Shown: positions 34,691 to 44,590, counted from the first letter of the stretch. The stretch: 64,000 nt of DNA from CALCLY01 sp900552775 (GCA_937966555.1 CALCLY010000005.1:8340-72339), one strand, 5' to 3'. Program-made: numbers and translations. Notes: generated from the sequence alone by a model not told the origin.

Positions 34691-36862
34691 ATGAAAAAAT
34701 TCTTTGCCGTATTGCTTGCGTTTGCCTGCATTATCATGCCGGGCACTGCCAAGCAGTTCGGAAAAGTTTCTGCAAACGGGTTTATAATGGAATCCGATGC
34801 ACAAACGGCAATGGAAAAAAATCAAGCGGCAATTTTAGACGCCCTGGAAAACACAACTTTTACAAACGATTTAACGCGTGACGAATTTCAATCGTTTCTT
34901 ATGGAAAAATGCATATATTCGGCGGACAAAAAGTACGGTGCTTCGTTTGAGATGCAGGACTACAGATTTGTTCCCGCAACACAGAATAAATCCGGCTATG
35001 TAAAAGCCGTTATTATTTTGTCGCAAAATGACGGTGAAACAGGTTTTGAAGTCAAAGCTGTCATTCCCTCTCTTTCGGGAAATACAATTGACGAAGAGCA
35101 GATTTCTCAGGAAGAAAAAGATACTGAAGATTCACGCGTTCCCACAGCGGAAGAAAAAGCAAAGCTCCGCGCAGCGCAGGATGCCATAAGCAAAGCAATA
35201 TGGGATTTTCCGGTTTCAAACAATACAACAAAAGCCGATATGTTAAAAATGGCCCGGTCCGCAATCCCAGATAAAGACGCGGTTACAGTGTCGCTTGAGG
35301 ATTACGATTTTTCCTTAACCCCGTCAACAACCTCCGTAAACGGAACCGTAGTCGCAACGTACACGCTGACGTGCGGCGCGGCATCGGTGCGGCACTCCGC
35401 CGCAAAAACAATTGAGCCGTATGAAACGGCCGAATCATCTGCCCTTGAAAATGACAGACATGCAATAAGCCATGCCTTAAAGTCGATGAATTATTCAAAT
35501 AAGGTAACAAAAGACACGATTCTTGCAACGGCGGGATCGGTAATACGAAACGGCTCAACTGTTAAATGGAAGGACGGTTTCAGTAAAAAAGAAGCAACTT
35601 TTAAAGAAGCCGGAAGCATTTTCGGTTATCTTGAAATTTCAAACGGCAGTGAAACACGCGAAATACTTATTCAGGAAGCTATTCCCATGCTTGTCAGAAA
35701 GCTTCCCTCAAATCAAATATCGGTTAACAAAACCGAGTGGGATATTATGCGCATGGTAAACGTTGAACGTTACAATGCGGGCGCACCTCTTCTTTCCATG
35801 ATCGGCGCACTGCAGGACCCTTGTGACGTGCGCGAAACGGAGCTTGTAGAGAGCTTTTCACATACCAGACCAAACGGTGAAACATGCTTTACCGCAATAA
35901 CAAACTTCAGCTACACAACAGCCGGAGAAAACATATACCAAAGTCACTGTCCGAACCGGGCTACACCTATATACACGGAAATTGATTCGGAAAGAGCAAT
36001 GGAAGCCTGGATGAACAGTCCCGGTCACCGTGCTAATATTTTAAAGCCGGCTTACACATACGCCGGTATAGGGGCACATGACGGCATGGGAACGGCCACG
36101 GCCGTTCAGCTTTTCGGTGCAGATCAATCTTATGTTACCAAAGCCGAAAGCAGTTCAGGCTCTCTGAATTTTGAAGACGAAGAGGCAATGCAGAAAGAAT
36201 ACCTGATACTCACGCTGTCGACAGGCACGGTCGCTTATATGCCTTTAGATGTTTCCTATATGCAGAAAAACGGTAACGAATACACCATAACACCTGCAAA
36301 CGGCAAAGCGATTACGCTCACAGTAAACGGCGGCGCGCCGGGCACGGCTTCTGTCTTTTCCGATGTTTCACCCAAAGCTTATTACGCCGAAGCCGTAAAC
36401 TGGGCTGTAGGAAAAAGTATAACGGCTGGCACGTCATCAACCATGTTCTCACCAGACAACACTTGTACACGTGCTCAGATTATAACCTTTTTATGGCGCG
36501 CGGTAGGTTCTCCGAAGAGCAGCGCCAAAAATCCGTTTACGGATGTATCTCAAAACGATTATTACTATTACGCCGCTGTTTGGGCAAATGAAAAAGGAAT
36601 GGTTTCAGGCAGCAAATTTGAAGGTGACACACCGTGTACGCGTTCCTCCACAGTAACCTATCTCTGGAAAAATGCCGGCTCACCTTCTTTTGCGGCCGCC
36701 AACACCTTTTCCGATGTCTCCTCTTCTTCCGAATATGCACAGGCTGTTTCCTGGGCTGTTAAAAATTCGGTTACAAGCGGCACTTCAGAAACAACGTTTT
36801 CGCCCGATGCAATTTGCAGCCGCGCTCAGATTGTAACATTTCTGAAAAGGGCCATAGGCTGA
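34691..36862 (+). CDS. Secreted CAP-domain protein with three SLH domains
   Basis: 723 residues from the ATG at 34691 behind AAAGGAG. Signal peptide 1-25. Three copies of an unassigned ~85-residue domain cover roughly 30-130, 150-245 and 255-340. A CAP/SCP-like domain spans 345-475 (IMRMVNVERYN, SHTRPNGETC, GENIY, WMNSPGHRANIL). Three SLH domains cover 555-723 (NWAVGKSITAGT, TFSPDAICSRAQIVTFLKRA). SLH domains bind pyruvylated wall polymers, so it is S-layer-like and surface-bound. The next gene encodes a shorter relative without CAP. Confidence 0.93.
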   Translation: MKKFFAVLLAFACIIMPGTAKQFGKVSANGFIMESDAQTAMEKNQAAILDALENTTFTNDLTRDEFQSFLMEKCIYSADKKYGASFEMQDYRFVPATQNKSGYVKAVIILSQNDGETGFEVKAVIPSLSGNTIDEEQISQEEKDTEDSRVPTAEEKAKLRAAQDAISKAIWDFPVSNNTTKADMLKMARSAIPDKDAVTVSLEDYDFSLTPSTTSVNGTVVATYTLTCGAASVRHSAAKTIEPYETAESSALENDRHAISHALKSMNYSNKVTKDTILATAGSVIRNGSTVKWKDGFSKKEATFKEAGSIFGYLEISNGSETREILIQEAIPMLVRKLPSNQISVNKTEWDIMRMVNVERYNAGAPLLSMIGALQDPCDVRETELVESFSHTRPNGETCFTAITNFSYTTAGENIYQSHCPNRATPIYTEIDSERAMEAWMNSPGHRANILKPAYTYAGIGAHDGMGTATAVQLFGADQSYVTKAESSSGSLNFEDEEAMQKEYLILTLSTGTVAYMPLDVSYMQKNGNEYTITPANGKAITLTVNGGAPGTASVFSDVSPKAYYAEAVNWAVGKSITAGTSSTMFSPDNTCTRAQIITFLWRAVGSPKSSAKNPFTDVSQNDYYYYAAVWANEKGMVSGSKFEGDTPCTRSSTVTYLWKNAGSPSFAAANTFSDVSSSSEYAQAVSWAVKNSVTSGTSETTFSPDAICSRAQIVTFLKRAIG

Positions 36863-36993
36863 TGAAATTTCGCTTTATGCGAATTTTATATGCATATTTT
36901 ATTTGTGTAAAATATGCGTCACCTCTTACCTTTCTCCGCAGATAAGAGTTATATAATTTTTTGTCGGTGCGGAGCGACAGAACGGAGATTTAC

Positions 36994-38211
36994 ATGTTTA
37001 AAAAATTTTTATGCACAGTCCTTGCGCTGTGCGCCGTAATCACATTCACAGCAAGCTCTGTTTTTGCAAAAAATGAGCAGGGCGAAATAAAAGCCGCAAT
37101 GAAGGCAATTAAAGACTCTAACACCGCAATTGCCAAAGGTGTTTATCATGACATGACGGCAGACGAATTTCTGAAAATGGTTTCAAAGTTCCTTCCGGAA
37201 GGCAGCAGCGTTACACTTTCGTTTTCAAAAGAAACGGACTACCGCCTTTTCAATGCTTCAAGCGAAAAAGACGGCACACTTTTTGTCAATATTCTTTTCA
37301 CATGCGATCCGTACACGCAGCATGAAATGTTCGACTTTAAACTTCCGCGTATTACGGGCGACGCGGCAATTTCAAATGCCGACAACGAAAAAATTGATGC
37401 AGACAAGCTTGCTGTTGCAGCACAGACTCAGAAAATAATAATTTCAAACGACTCCACAAAGGAAAGCATCCTTGCAGACCTTCAGCCCGCAATTAAAAAC
37501 GGTTCAACAATTACATGGGAAAATGATTTTAAAAAACAAGACGCCACGGAGCATGCCAGAGGAATAATAAAAGGTACGCTTCGCTTTACCCTCAACAGCT
37601 CGTCATCTAAACTTGAGTTCAAGAAATTAATTCCTTATGCAGTTTCCAATGACAGCGATGTCAAAAATAACGACACTGCTCCGACAGAAATTACATCATC
37701 TTCCTTTGAGGATGTTCCCTCTGACGCTTATTATGCCGATGCAGTGAAATGGGCTGTCGGAAAAAAGATAACGGCAGGTACATCAAACACAACATTTTCA
37801 CCGGATGACACCTGCACACGCGCACAGATTCTTACATTCCTCTGGCGCGCCGTAGGTTCACCCGAACCCAATATCAAAAATCCGTTTTCGGATGTAAAAG
37901 AAAGCGATTATTTCTATAAAGCCGCTTTGTGGGCAAGCGAAAACGGCATGGTTTTGGGCAGCGTATTCGCAGGCAGCACACCTTGCACGCGTTCCGCAAC
38001 GGTTACATATCTCTGGCAAAATGCAGAAGCGCCGGATCCCGAAGATTATGCCGAGTTTTCCGATGTATCGGCAGATTCCGAATATGCGGACGCTGTAGCA
38101 TGGGCTGTTGAAAACTCTGTTACAAGCGGAACATCCGACACAACATTCTCACCCGATGCAATTTGCAGCCGCGGTCAGATTGTTACTTTCTTAAAAAGAG
38201 CATTGGATTAA
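36994..38211 (+). CDS. Surface protein with three SLH domains
   Basis: 405 residues from the ATG at 36994 (ACGGAG upstream). Signal peptide ends near TASSVFA-K. Two copies of the same ~85-residue domain as in the preceding gene cover about 27-115 and 135-215. SLH domains 1-3 cover about 235-405, very similar to the neighbour (KWAVGKKITAGTSNTTFSP). It probably arose by tandem duplication and loss of the CAP domain. Anchored in the cell wall; function otherwise unknown. Confidence 0.92.
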   Translation: MFKKFLCTVLALCAVITFTASSVFAKNEQGEIKAAMKAIKDSNTAIAKGVYHDMTADEFLKMVSKFLPEGSSVTLSFSKETDYRLFNASSEKDGTLFVNILFTCDPYTQHEMFDFKLPRITGDAAISNADNEKIDADKLAVAAQTQKIIISNDSTKESILADLQPAIKNGSTITWENDFKKQDATEHARGIIKGTLRFTLNSSSSKLEFKKLIPYAVSNDSDVKNNDTAPTEITSSSFEDVPSDAYYADAVKWAVGKKITAGTSNTTFSPDDTCTRAQILTFLWRAVGSPEPNIKNPFSDVKESDYFYKAALWASENGMVLGSVFAGSTPCTRSATVTYLWQNAEAPDPEDYAEFSDVSADSEYADAVAWAVENSVTSGTSDTTFSPDAICSRGQIVTFLKRALD

Positions 38212-38214
38212 ATA

Positions 38215-41200
38215 TCAATTACAAAAAGCGCCCTCTTGGGCGCTTTTTGTAATTGCTGTCATATTATCATCCCACAGCATGGCTTTAACTTTTTTTGTAT
38301 TTTGGGGCATCTCCACACTTTCGCGTGCCGCAAAGTCACCGCATATATCATATGTGAAAACTTTTATATCCGTAATTTTGTCTTCATCATATCCGCAAAC
38401 ATAAAGCTTAAGTTTATTTCCCTCAAAACTTCCGTGCGGCACAGACAACGCAATTTCCGCAGTTCCACCAGCGTATTTTGCACCAAGAGTGATACCCGTA
38501 TCTTTCTTTAAAAGATTTTCGACTTTGAAATTTTTGTATGATATTTGGGCGCCTGATGCCTCCGAAACGTACTGCAGCTTAGAGCAGATAAACGAATCTG
38601 CCGCATCTGTATAACGGCTCATCAATACAGGCTTGCCATTTACGTAAACACTGCATGTCTTACTTTCCGTATTTATAACCAAAACAGTATGATACCATTT
38701 ATCCGTTTCGTACGCTTCTCCGTTACACAGTTTTCCGTTTTCAAAAATTCTAACGTTATGCATAAACCAATTCTTTTGCCCGTTCATACATTCAAACACA
38801 AAATAGCCGAGCGGAGAAGAAAATTTCACATCGCACTCCACTCTCACCATCCCCTCTTTAACGGAATTATTCACATTGTCGGTTCTGTATCCTGTCAAAA
38901 CAGCGGAATTATTTCCGGGAGATGTGACGGTATATGCACCGTCTTCGTTTTTGCCGCTCCCTGTTTTGTAAAAATACCAGCCACCCACAGATATCTGTTT
39001 TCCGTCATATGAGCTTAAATCATTTTCATACAGCGTTTTTCGCCCGAAAGAGTAAACCGTAAAATATGCACGGTCTTTCTCAATGCCACGTTCGGTGACA
39101 GTTTCAATCTCCGCAATGTGTACGCCCGGAGAAAGTTCGGATATGTCTATTCCGCTTATTTGTGTTTTTACCCCTTTTTGAAACACAGTAAATTTCTTTT
39201 CAATTCCGTCTGTATATAAGCGTACAGATTCTGTATCCTGCGGAATCTGAATTTCCGCTCCCAAAAAACCTTCACAATCTGTCTGCGCATCTTTAATCAC
39301 CGTCCTGATAAAGTTTTCGCCCGAAGGAAGCTGCCAATTGTCAATTTTACAAAAGCTGAGCGGTTCGGGCTCGTAAAACCCGTTAAGCGGTATCAGTTTT
39401 ACGGCTATATCCACATTACCTTCTGCGCCGTTTATATGAACTGCCAGTTTCCGAACACCCGTATTTTCAGCCTGTCCTTCAACTTTCGGCGATGACGGAA
39501 GCGGCTCTGCCGCCATGCTGCAAAGCTCAAAATCCGAAGCGCTGCAATACACCTCTGCACGCAGCTTTTTGCCTTCACATGACAGAATTGCCGTATTTTT
39601 ATCTGTTATTTCTATGCTTGCCGAGGTATGCATGAACCAATATATTTCAGACGAATTTTTCAGTGTTATTTCGTCTTGAACGGTCAGCGTGTTTCTGCCG
39701 TCCCCAAAATAGTATCCGCGTTTATATGCCGTAACATCGCGTGAATAAGCGTCCTTCAAATCAAGCACCGCATAAGCCGCCTTCGGCGCGCTTTGAAAAT
39801 CAGTCAGTTCTGCTAAAGCGCCGAGTGCCTGGCCGTAATATGAGTCCGCATCCTGTTTCGGATTTATAACAACGCAGTTTTCACCCTCCGGTCTTTTTCT
39901 GTAAATTCTGTATCCTTCAACGGCGAAATAATACGGAAGGCTGTAGCTGTCTCCGCCCAGATCTTCAGCCCAAACAACACCGTCGGATTCAAATACAAAT
40001 TCGCCCAAATCAAGCATGTCGTGCGCAAGCTTTGTTCTGCCCCCGTGAAAACCCGCAAAAACCGGTTGGCGCGCATAAAAACTGTTGCGCATAGATCCTC
40101 CTCCGGCATGAAGAAAATATTTATCAAGCGGCGCATCCGACACATCGGGTTTGCCGAATTTTTCGCACGACATTGTATAATAGTATTTCCCAAGCGCCGA
40201 TATACCGGCATTTCTTACCGAATCTTTTTTATAATGTATTTCCGCCTCAGCCGTCGCACCGTATCTGTAAGCAAACCAATAAGGCAAATATGTTTCTGAG
40301 GCTTGTGCGCTGCAATCGTGAAAATTAAAATTATATTTTGATGACTGCATGTAATTTATAAAGCTTCCGGCATTTGAAAAACCTATGGCAGAGCCCAAGC
40401 CGTAATCTGTACCGCAGCAATTAAAAAGCGCCTCTATGCCGCCTGTAAGATTCCCGAGCATATATTCCGAATAACTCACTCCCTCAAAATATCCGCCGTC
40501 CGGTGCATAAAGAGATACGGCAATCTCATTTGATTTTATTATATTTTCAAGAAGATATGCGGCTTTGCCGCAAACTTCGCTTTCATCTGCCATCGCCAAT
40601 AAAAGAGCCATCACTCCGCCGCCTATAACTCCGGAAAAATTATCGCGCAGCTTTATCCACCTCGGGCCGCCTTCCCCCTTGTATGCCGTCTCCGTATCTG
40701 CAAGCGCTGTGCGCAAAGCCGCGTTTTTTATACTCTCAAGCTTGCTTCTTCCTTCTTCCGTTGCGCTGAAATAATTATAAAAAGTGTCATAGCCTATTGC
40801 CATTCCCATTGCCCAATGACCCGTTGTAAGGTTAGCCGTTTGCCACCCGAGGCTTTCCCATTTTGAAAGAGTCGTCATGTAACGCATTGCAGTTTCCGCG
40901 TATGCTGCATTATCCGTAAAAATATACCCCTCTGCCAAGCATGTTATAATAGTTTGAAAAGAGGTTGCCTGAGATTGCTTGTTTGCGTCGGGACAGTCTT
41001 CCGAAAATCTGCTGTCATTTAAATACCTGTCCGCCGCGGCAATTGCTCTTTTTTTAATATTTGCCCATTCACCGTCATTTTCTGCAGCGCTTTTCATATA
41101 TTTTGTTTTTTCTTCCGTGTATAAAATTCTCGGATGAACTCCTCCCGATAAATCCATTAAATCATACAGCATTTCCTCGCCGCGCAAATTTTCAAACTGC

Positions 41201-42573
41201 AAATACCTGTATATAACATCGGAAGGTTCAAACATTTCAATAAAATTTTCCGAATCTTTATAAGGAAATTCTTCATCGGACAGAACAAAAAATCCTCTTT
41301 CATCATACAAATAATGCTTTGATAATAATTGAGCCGCCTTCGATGCGGGCATATACTTATTGCCGTCTGAATATTCAAAATCCGAATCATCTGCCGTAAT
41401 TTTAAGAATATCTCTTACAAATTCTTCAGTAACAAACGCTTTTCCGTTTAAAACAACGGGTTTATGCGCATTTGAAGAATATTTGCTTTTTTTCCCGTCT
41501 TTAAAATAAAAATCTGCATATACGGTGTATGCCTCCGCACCTTTTAAAGCGCTTTTTGCCGTAACGGGGTCATCCATGACGGAATCATGCATATACGGCT
41601 GCACTGTTTCGTCAGTCGGAGCCGAGCCTTTATATATTCTTATGTAATCCACATAAAAGTCAAGATTCCCGTCACCTGCGCTGTTTGCCATATCTATTCT
41701 GAAAACGGTGGGACGGATTGTGCTTTGCGGCAAATTTTCAATTACTTGTTCGCCGTTTATATAAAAAGAACATGATCCCTCCGCAACATTGTATGCTGCT
41801 GCGAGAGTAATCCACTCGCTGTTTTTCCATGTTCCGGCTCTGTGCATTTTTCTGTTTTTGTCGCTTATTGTAACACTCCCGTCGGAATTGAGACACCCTC
41901 CTATCCTCCAGTTTCCGTCAAATGTTTTGGAATCAAATATTTTTATTTTTCCCGTTCCTTCAATTTTTACGGGCTTTATTCTCGTTTCCGCAACATACTC
42001 GTCCGCAAAAGCCGCGGAAGATGCGTTCAAATCAAAAAAGCTGTTGCTGACAGTCCCTTTCAGCACGCTTAAATGAAGCGTATTTATGCCGTCTTCCGAC
42101 GTGCGATCTATGCTTCCTCCCTGATAAGACACCGATACTCCGAGTTCTTTTCGGAAATCTGCATTTGCAAGCATCGTCAAGACCTCGGATTCCGCATAAA
42201 AAGAGGTTTCAAAATTCACCGTGCCGTCCGCGCTCATACATTTTAAAGAATGTTCCTTGCCGTCTGCAAGATACCTTTTCGGAACAATATTAACCTCGTT
42301 TTCATTAATGCTTATGTCCGTTTCAAGCAGCATCTCTTTTCCGTTATTAAAAAAACAAAGTTTTATGTCCGATATACCGGAGGCATCTGCCGCGCTGCCG
42401 AATTTCAAAATTATGCTTTCAATATCCGAAGGAATACTCCGATCCTTTTCAAGTACCTTAAGTTTTCCGGCATTATCCCTGTAAAACACCGCACTTACAT
42501 TTGCAAAAACCGGTACAGCACATGGCATAAAAAACATTATAACCGTCAGACAAACCGCAATCATCTTTTTCAT
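38215..42573 (-). CDS. Secreted heparinase II/III-family polysaccharide lyase, multidomain
   Basis: 1452 residues from the ATG at 42573 (GGAG upstream); signal peptide MKKMIAVCLTVIMFFMPCAV ending before ANVSA. A LamG-like region lies around 135-315, then a copper-amine-oxidase-N-like stretch (about 350-440, with GKAFVTEEFV and NKYMPASKAAQLL). The heparinase II/III-like toroid and beta-sandwich follow, with YFEGVSYSEYMLG and HDMLDLGEFVFESDGVVWAE as likely active-site regions. Near the end is a second LamG-like domain. It would cleave uronic-acid polysaccharides outside the cell. No SLH domain or sortase motif; the substrate is not predictable. Confidence 0.88.
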   Translation of the reverse strand: MKKMIAVCLTVIMFFMPCAVPVFANVSAVFYRDNAGKLKVLEKDRSIPSDIESIILKFGSAADASGISDIKLCFFNNGKEMLLETDISINENEVNIVPKRYLADGKEHSLKCMSADGTVNFETSFYAESEVLTMLANADFRKELGVSVSYQGGSIDRTSEDGINTLHLSVLKGTVSNSFFDLNASSAAFADEYVAETRIKPVKIEGTGKIKIFDSKTFDGNWRIGGCLNSDGSVTISDKNRKMHRAGTWKNSEWITLAAAYNVAEGSCSFYINGEQVIENLPQSTIRPTVFRIDMANSAGDGNLDFYVDYIRIYKGSAPTDETVQPYMHDSVMDDPVTAKSALKGAEAYTVYADFYFKDGKKSKYSSNAHKPVVLNGKAFVTEEFVRDILKITADDSDFEYSDGNKYMPASKAAQLLSKHYLYDERGFFVLSDEEFPYKDSENFIEMFEPSDVIYRYLQFENLRGEEMLYDLMDLSGGVHPRILYTEEKTKYMKSAAENDGEWANIKKRAIAAADRYLNDSRFSEDCPDANKQSQATSFQTIITCLAEGYIFTDNAAYAETAMRYMTTLSKWESLGWQTANLTTGHWAMGMAIGYDTFYNYFSATEEGRSKLESIKNAALRTALADTETAYKGEGGPRWIKLRDNFSGVIGGGVMALLLAMADESEVCGKAAYLLENIIKSNEIAVSLYAPDGGYFEGVSYSEYMLGNLTGGIEALFNCCGTDYGLGSAIGFSNAGSFINYMQSSKYNFNFHDCSAQASETYLPYWFAYRYGATAEAEIHYKKDSVRNAGISALGKYYYTMSCEKFGKPDVSDAPLDKYFLHAGGGSMRNSFYARQPVFAGFHGGRTKLAHDMLDLGEFVFESDGVVWAEDLGGDSYSLPYYFAVEGYRIYRKRPEGENCVVINPKQDADSYYGQALGALAELTDFQSAPKAAYAVLDLKDAYSRDVTAYKRGYYFGDGRNTLTVQDEITLKNSSEIYWFMHTSASIEITDKNTAILSCEGKKLRAEVYCSASDFELCSMAAEPLPSSPKVEGQAENTGVRKLAVHINGAEGNVDIAVKLIPLNGFYEPEPLSFCKIDNWQLPSGENFIRTVIKDAQTDCEGFLGAEIQIPQDTESVRLYTDGIEKKFTVFQKGVKTQISGIDISELSPGVHIAEIETVTERGIEKDRAYFTVYSFGRKTLYENDLSSYDGKQISVGGWYFYKTGSGKNEDGAYTVTSPGNNSAVLTGYRTDNVNNSVKEGMVRVECDVKFSSPLGYFVFECMNGQKNWFMHNVRIFENGKLCNGEAYETDKWYHTVLVINTESKTCSVYVNGKPVLMSRYTDAADSFICSKLQYVSEASGAQISYKNFKVENLLKKDTGITLGAKYAGGTAEIALSVPHGSFEGNKLKLYVCGYDEDKITDIKVFTYDICGDFAARESVEMPQNTKKVKAMLWDDNMTAITKSAQEGAFCN
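38216..38255. terminator. Bidirectional terminator lying inside the last codons of the lyase gene
   Basis: CAATTACAAAAAGCGCC and GGCGCTTTTTGTAATTG (17-bp stem, CTCTT loop plus G). On the plus strand it ends the SLH gene; on the minus strand the same bases encode the C-terminus KSAQEGAFCN of the lyase. Confidence 0.9.
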
Positions 42574-42730
42574 ATCATTCTCCAAATAAAGTTTTTTCTT
42601 AAATTATAACATACTTATTTTTATAATTCAATTACTCATGTGCAATATAGCAGGATTTTTTGTATTTGTTCCAACTTTTGTTTTGAATATACGTGTAATA
42701 TTAATAACAAAAAGCTTTGGAGATTAAAAA

Positions 42731-42931
42731 ATGAACGCCCTTAAATCAAAATAGTTTGTATCTAACGTAGCAATCATACTTGCCGCAACGCTTGTTTTTT
42801 CGGCATTATTCTACTCGGCTGCCGTTATGGCGATAAGAATTTTTTCCATTTCGGATCTTGAAAAAGTACCCGTTTTCGGAAAAATAATAAACTTTTTTTC
42901 AAAATTTATATACGGAATTAAAAAAAAATGA
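42731..42931 (+). pseudogene. Small membrane protein gene interrupted by an in-frame TAG
   Basis: ATG at 42731 with TTGGAG upstream reads MNALKSK, TAG (42752-42754), then continues in the same frame for 58 codons to TGA at 42929. The continuation contains a hydrophobic helix (NVAIILAATLVFSALFYSAA) and a short KIINFFSKFIYGIKKK tail. A single C-to-T change from CAG would explain the stop. The family is not recognised. Confidence 0.5.
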
Positions 42932-42991
42932 TAAAATAAATTATATATTTACGGGGTTTTCATATGAAACCGAAAGGAGACTGTTTAAAGC

Positions 42992-43858
42992 ATGTATATG
43001 TGGGTTGTTTTTGCCGTTTTATCCGCTTTTTTTGCGGGAATAACGGCAGTTCTTTCAAAAGTTGGCATTAAAAACATAAATTCAAATTTGGGTACAGCGA
43101 TAAGAACAATCGTTGTCTTTATCTTTTCATGGCTTATGGTTTTTGTTGTCGGCGCACAAGACGGCATAACAAAAATCGGCACCAAAACACTTATATTTCT
43201 AATACTCTCCGGTTTTGCAACCGGTGCTTCCTGGCTCTGCTATTTTCGAGCGCTGAAAATGGGAGATGTTAACAAAGTGGCTCCCATCGACAAATCCAGC
43301 ACAATTTTAACCATGATACTTGCCTTCATTTTTTTGCACGAGGAAATAACATGGCTTAAAGCGCTGTGCATAATTCTTATAGGCGCAGGCACATATATGA
43401 TGATTGAAAAACGCAATGCACCGCAAAAAACCGCGCAAAAAACAAATTGGCTTATATGGGCGCTTTTGTCCGCGCTCTTTGCGGCACTCACGTCAATTCT
43501 CGGAAAAATAGGTATTTCCGATATTAATTCAACTTTGGGAACGGCTGTTCGGACTTTTGTTGTTTTGATTATGGCATGGGTTGTGGTTTTGGTAACAAAA
43601 AGCGGTAACGGTGCAAAATCGGTAACTTCAAAAGACATGCTGTTTCTGATATTGTCCGGTATCACGACGGGTCTTTCGTGGCTTTGCTACTACAAAGCAT
43701 TGCAGGACGGATCCGCAAGCGTTGTTGCGCCGATTGACAAACTGAGCATACTTGTAACTCTTTTATTCTCTTATATAGTTCTAAAAGAAAAGCTTACAAA
43801 AAAAGCTTTTTGCGGTTTGGTTTTGCTGATAGCCGGAACACTGCTTCTTCTCATATAA
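42992..43858 (+). CDS. EamA-family (DMT) transporter
   Basis: 288 residues with ten predicted helices in two strongly similar halves: the first half motif TGASWLCYFRALKMGD repeats as TGLSWLCYYKALQDGS, and SNLGTAIRTIVVF as STLGTAVRTFVVL. The halves are joined by a charged loop (EKRNAPQKTAQK). EamA proteins export or import metabolites. AAAGGAG lies about 12 bp upstream of the ATG. Probably monocistronic. Confidence 0.93.
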   Translation: MYMWVVFAVLSAFFAGITAVLSKVGIKNINSNLGTAIRTIVVFIFSWLMVFVVGAQDGITKIGTKTLIFLILSGFATGASWLCYFRALKMGDVNKVAPIDKSSTILTMILAFIFLHEEITWLKALCIILIGAGTYMMIEKRNAPQKTAQKTNWLIWALLSALFAALTSILGKIGISDINSTLGTAVRTFVVLIMAWVVVLVTKSGNGAKSVTSKDMLFLILSGITTGLSWLCYYKALQDGSASVVAPIDKLSILVTLLFSYIVLKEKLTKKAFCGLVLLIAGTLLLLI

Positions 43859-43920
43859 AAAACCTCCAATCTGACTTCGCCCCGTGCGTGTAATATTACA
43901 GAAAGAGCAAAGGAGGTTAT

Positions 43921-44532
43921 GTGAATGTGAATGAAAAAGAGATTATAAAACGCTGTCAAAACGGAGATAAGGCGGCTTTTAACGAATTGATCCGCGTATT
44001 TTATCCGTATGTGACAAAATATCTTTTAAAGCAGTCATACGATGAAACTCTCACCGAGGTTCTTACGCAGGACGTTTTTTTGAAAGTAATCCGCACAATT
44101 GAGCGCTTTAACCCAAACGGCAAAACATCTTTTGCAACATATGTAATAACAATTGCAAAAAATACTTTTATAGACTATACGCGCCGCAGCAAAAATGTTT
44201 TTTCCGATCTTTCGGACATTGATTTGAAAAGCGATGATAATATCGAAAACAGCGTTATCACCTCAATGCAATACCGCGAGGTTCTAAAATACATAGATTC
44301 TCTGCCGCCGAATGATTTTTCTTTTCCGTCAGGTCACATGGCTTTGTCTGTCGCAAGCGTTATTATCCTTTGGAACACAAGCCGCCTTTTCGGAATTCCG
44401 GCGGCAATACTCGGCTTTCTGATACTTTTTTCAAGGATGTATCTTTTTCTCCATTACCCAAGTGACATATTGGGAGGAATTGCTCTCGGCATAACCGTAT
44501 CGTATTTTATACTTCGCGTTATTCCCGGTTGA
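43921..44532 (+). CDS. Chimera of an ECF sigma factor (region 2) and a PAP2 phosphatase C-terminus
   Basis: 203 residues. Residues 1-130 are an ECF sigma factor: LIRVFYPYVTKYLLK, LTQDVFLKVIRTIERF, IAKNTFIDYTRRSK. At the start of region 4 (EVLKYIDSLPPND) the frame passes into a PAP2 superfamily enzyme: FSFPSGHMALSVAS and SRMYLFLHYPSDILGG are phosphatase motifs 2 and 3. Sigma region 4 and PAP2 motif 1 are both missing, so neither half is complete. GTG start behind AAAGGAGG (a GTG at 43927 is also possible). A deletion joining two neighbouring genes is the simplest origin. Confidence 0.88.
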   Translation: MNVNEKEIIKRCQNGDKAAFNELIRVFYPYVTKYLLKQSYDETLTEVLTQDVFLKVIRTIERFNPNGKTSFATYVITIAKNTFIDYTRRSKNVFSDLSDIDLKSDDNIENSVITSMQYREVLKYIDSLPPNDFSFPSGHMALSVASVIILWNTSRLFGIPAAILGFLILFSRMYLFLHYPSDILGGIALGITVSYFILRVIPG

Positions 44533-44557
44533 CAGCGTATATACATTATGATATAAT
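44529..44557 (+). promoter_or_regulatory. Promoter of the LiaF-TM-like gene
   Basis: TTGACA (44529-44534), 17-bp spacer, TATAAT (44552-44557): perfect consensus; the -35 box overlaps the stop codon of the chimera. Confidence 0.85.
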
Positions 44558-44590
44558 GAGTATATATGAATATGAAAAAGGAGAATAGGT

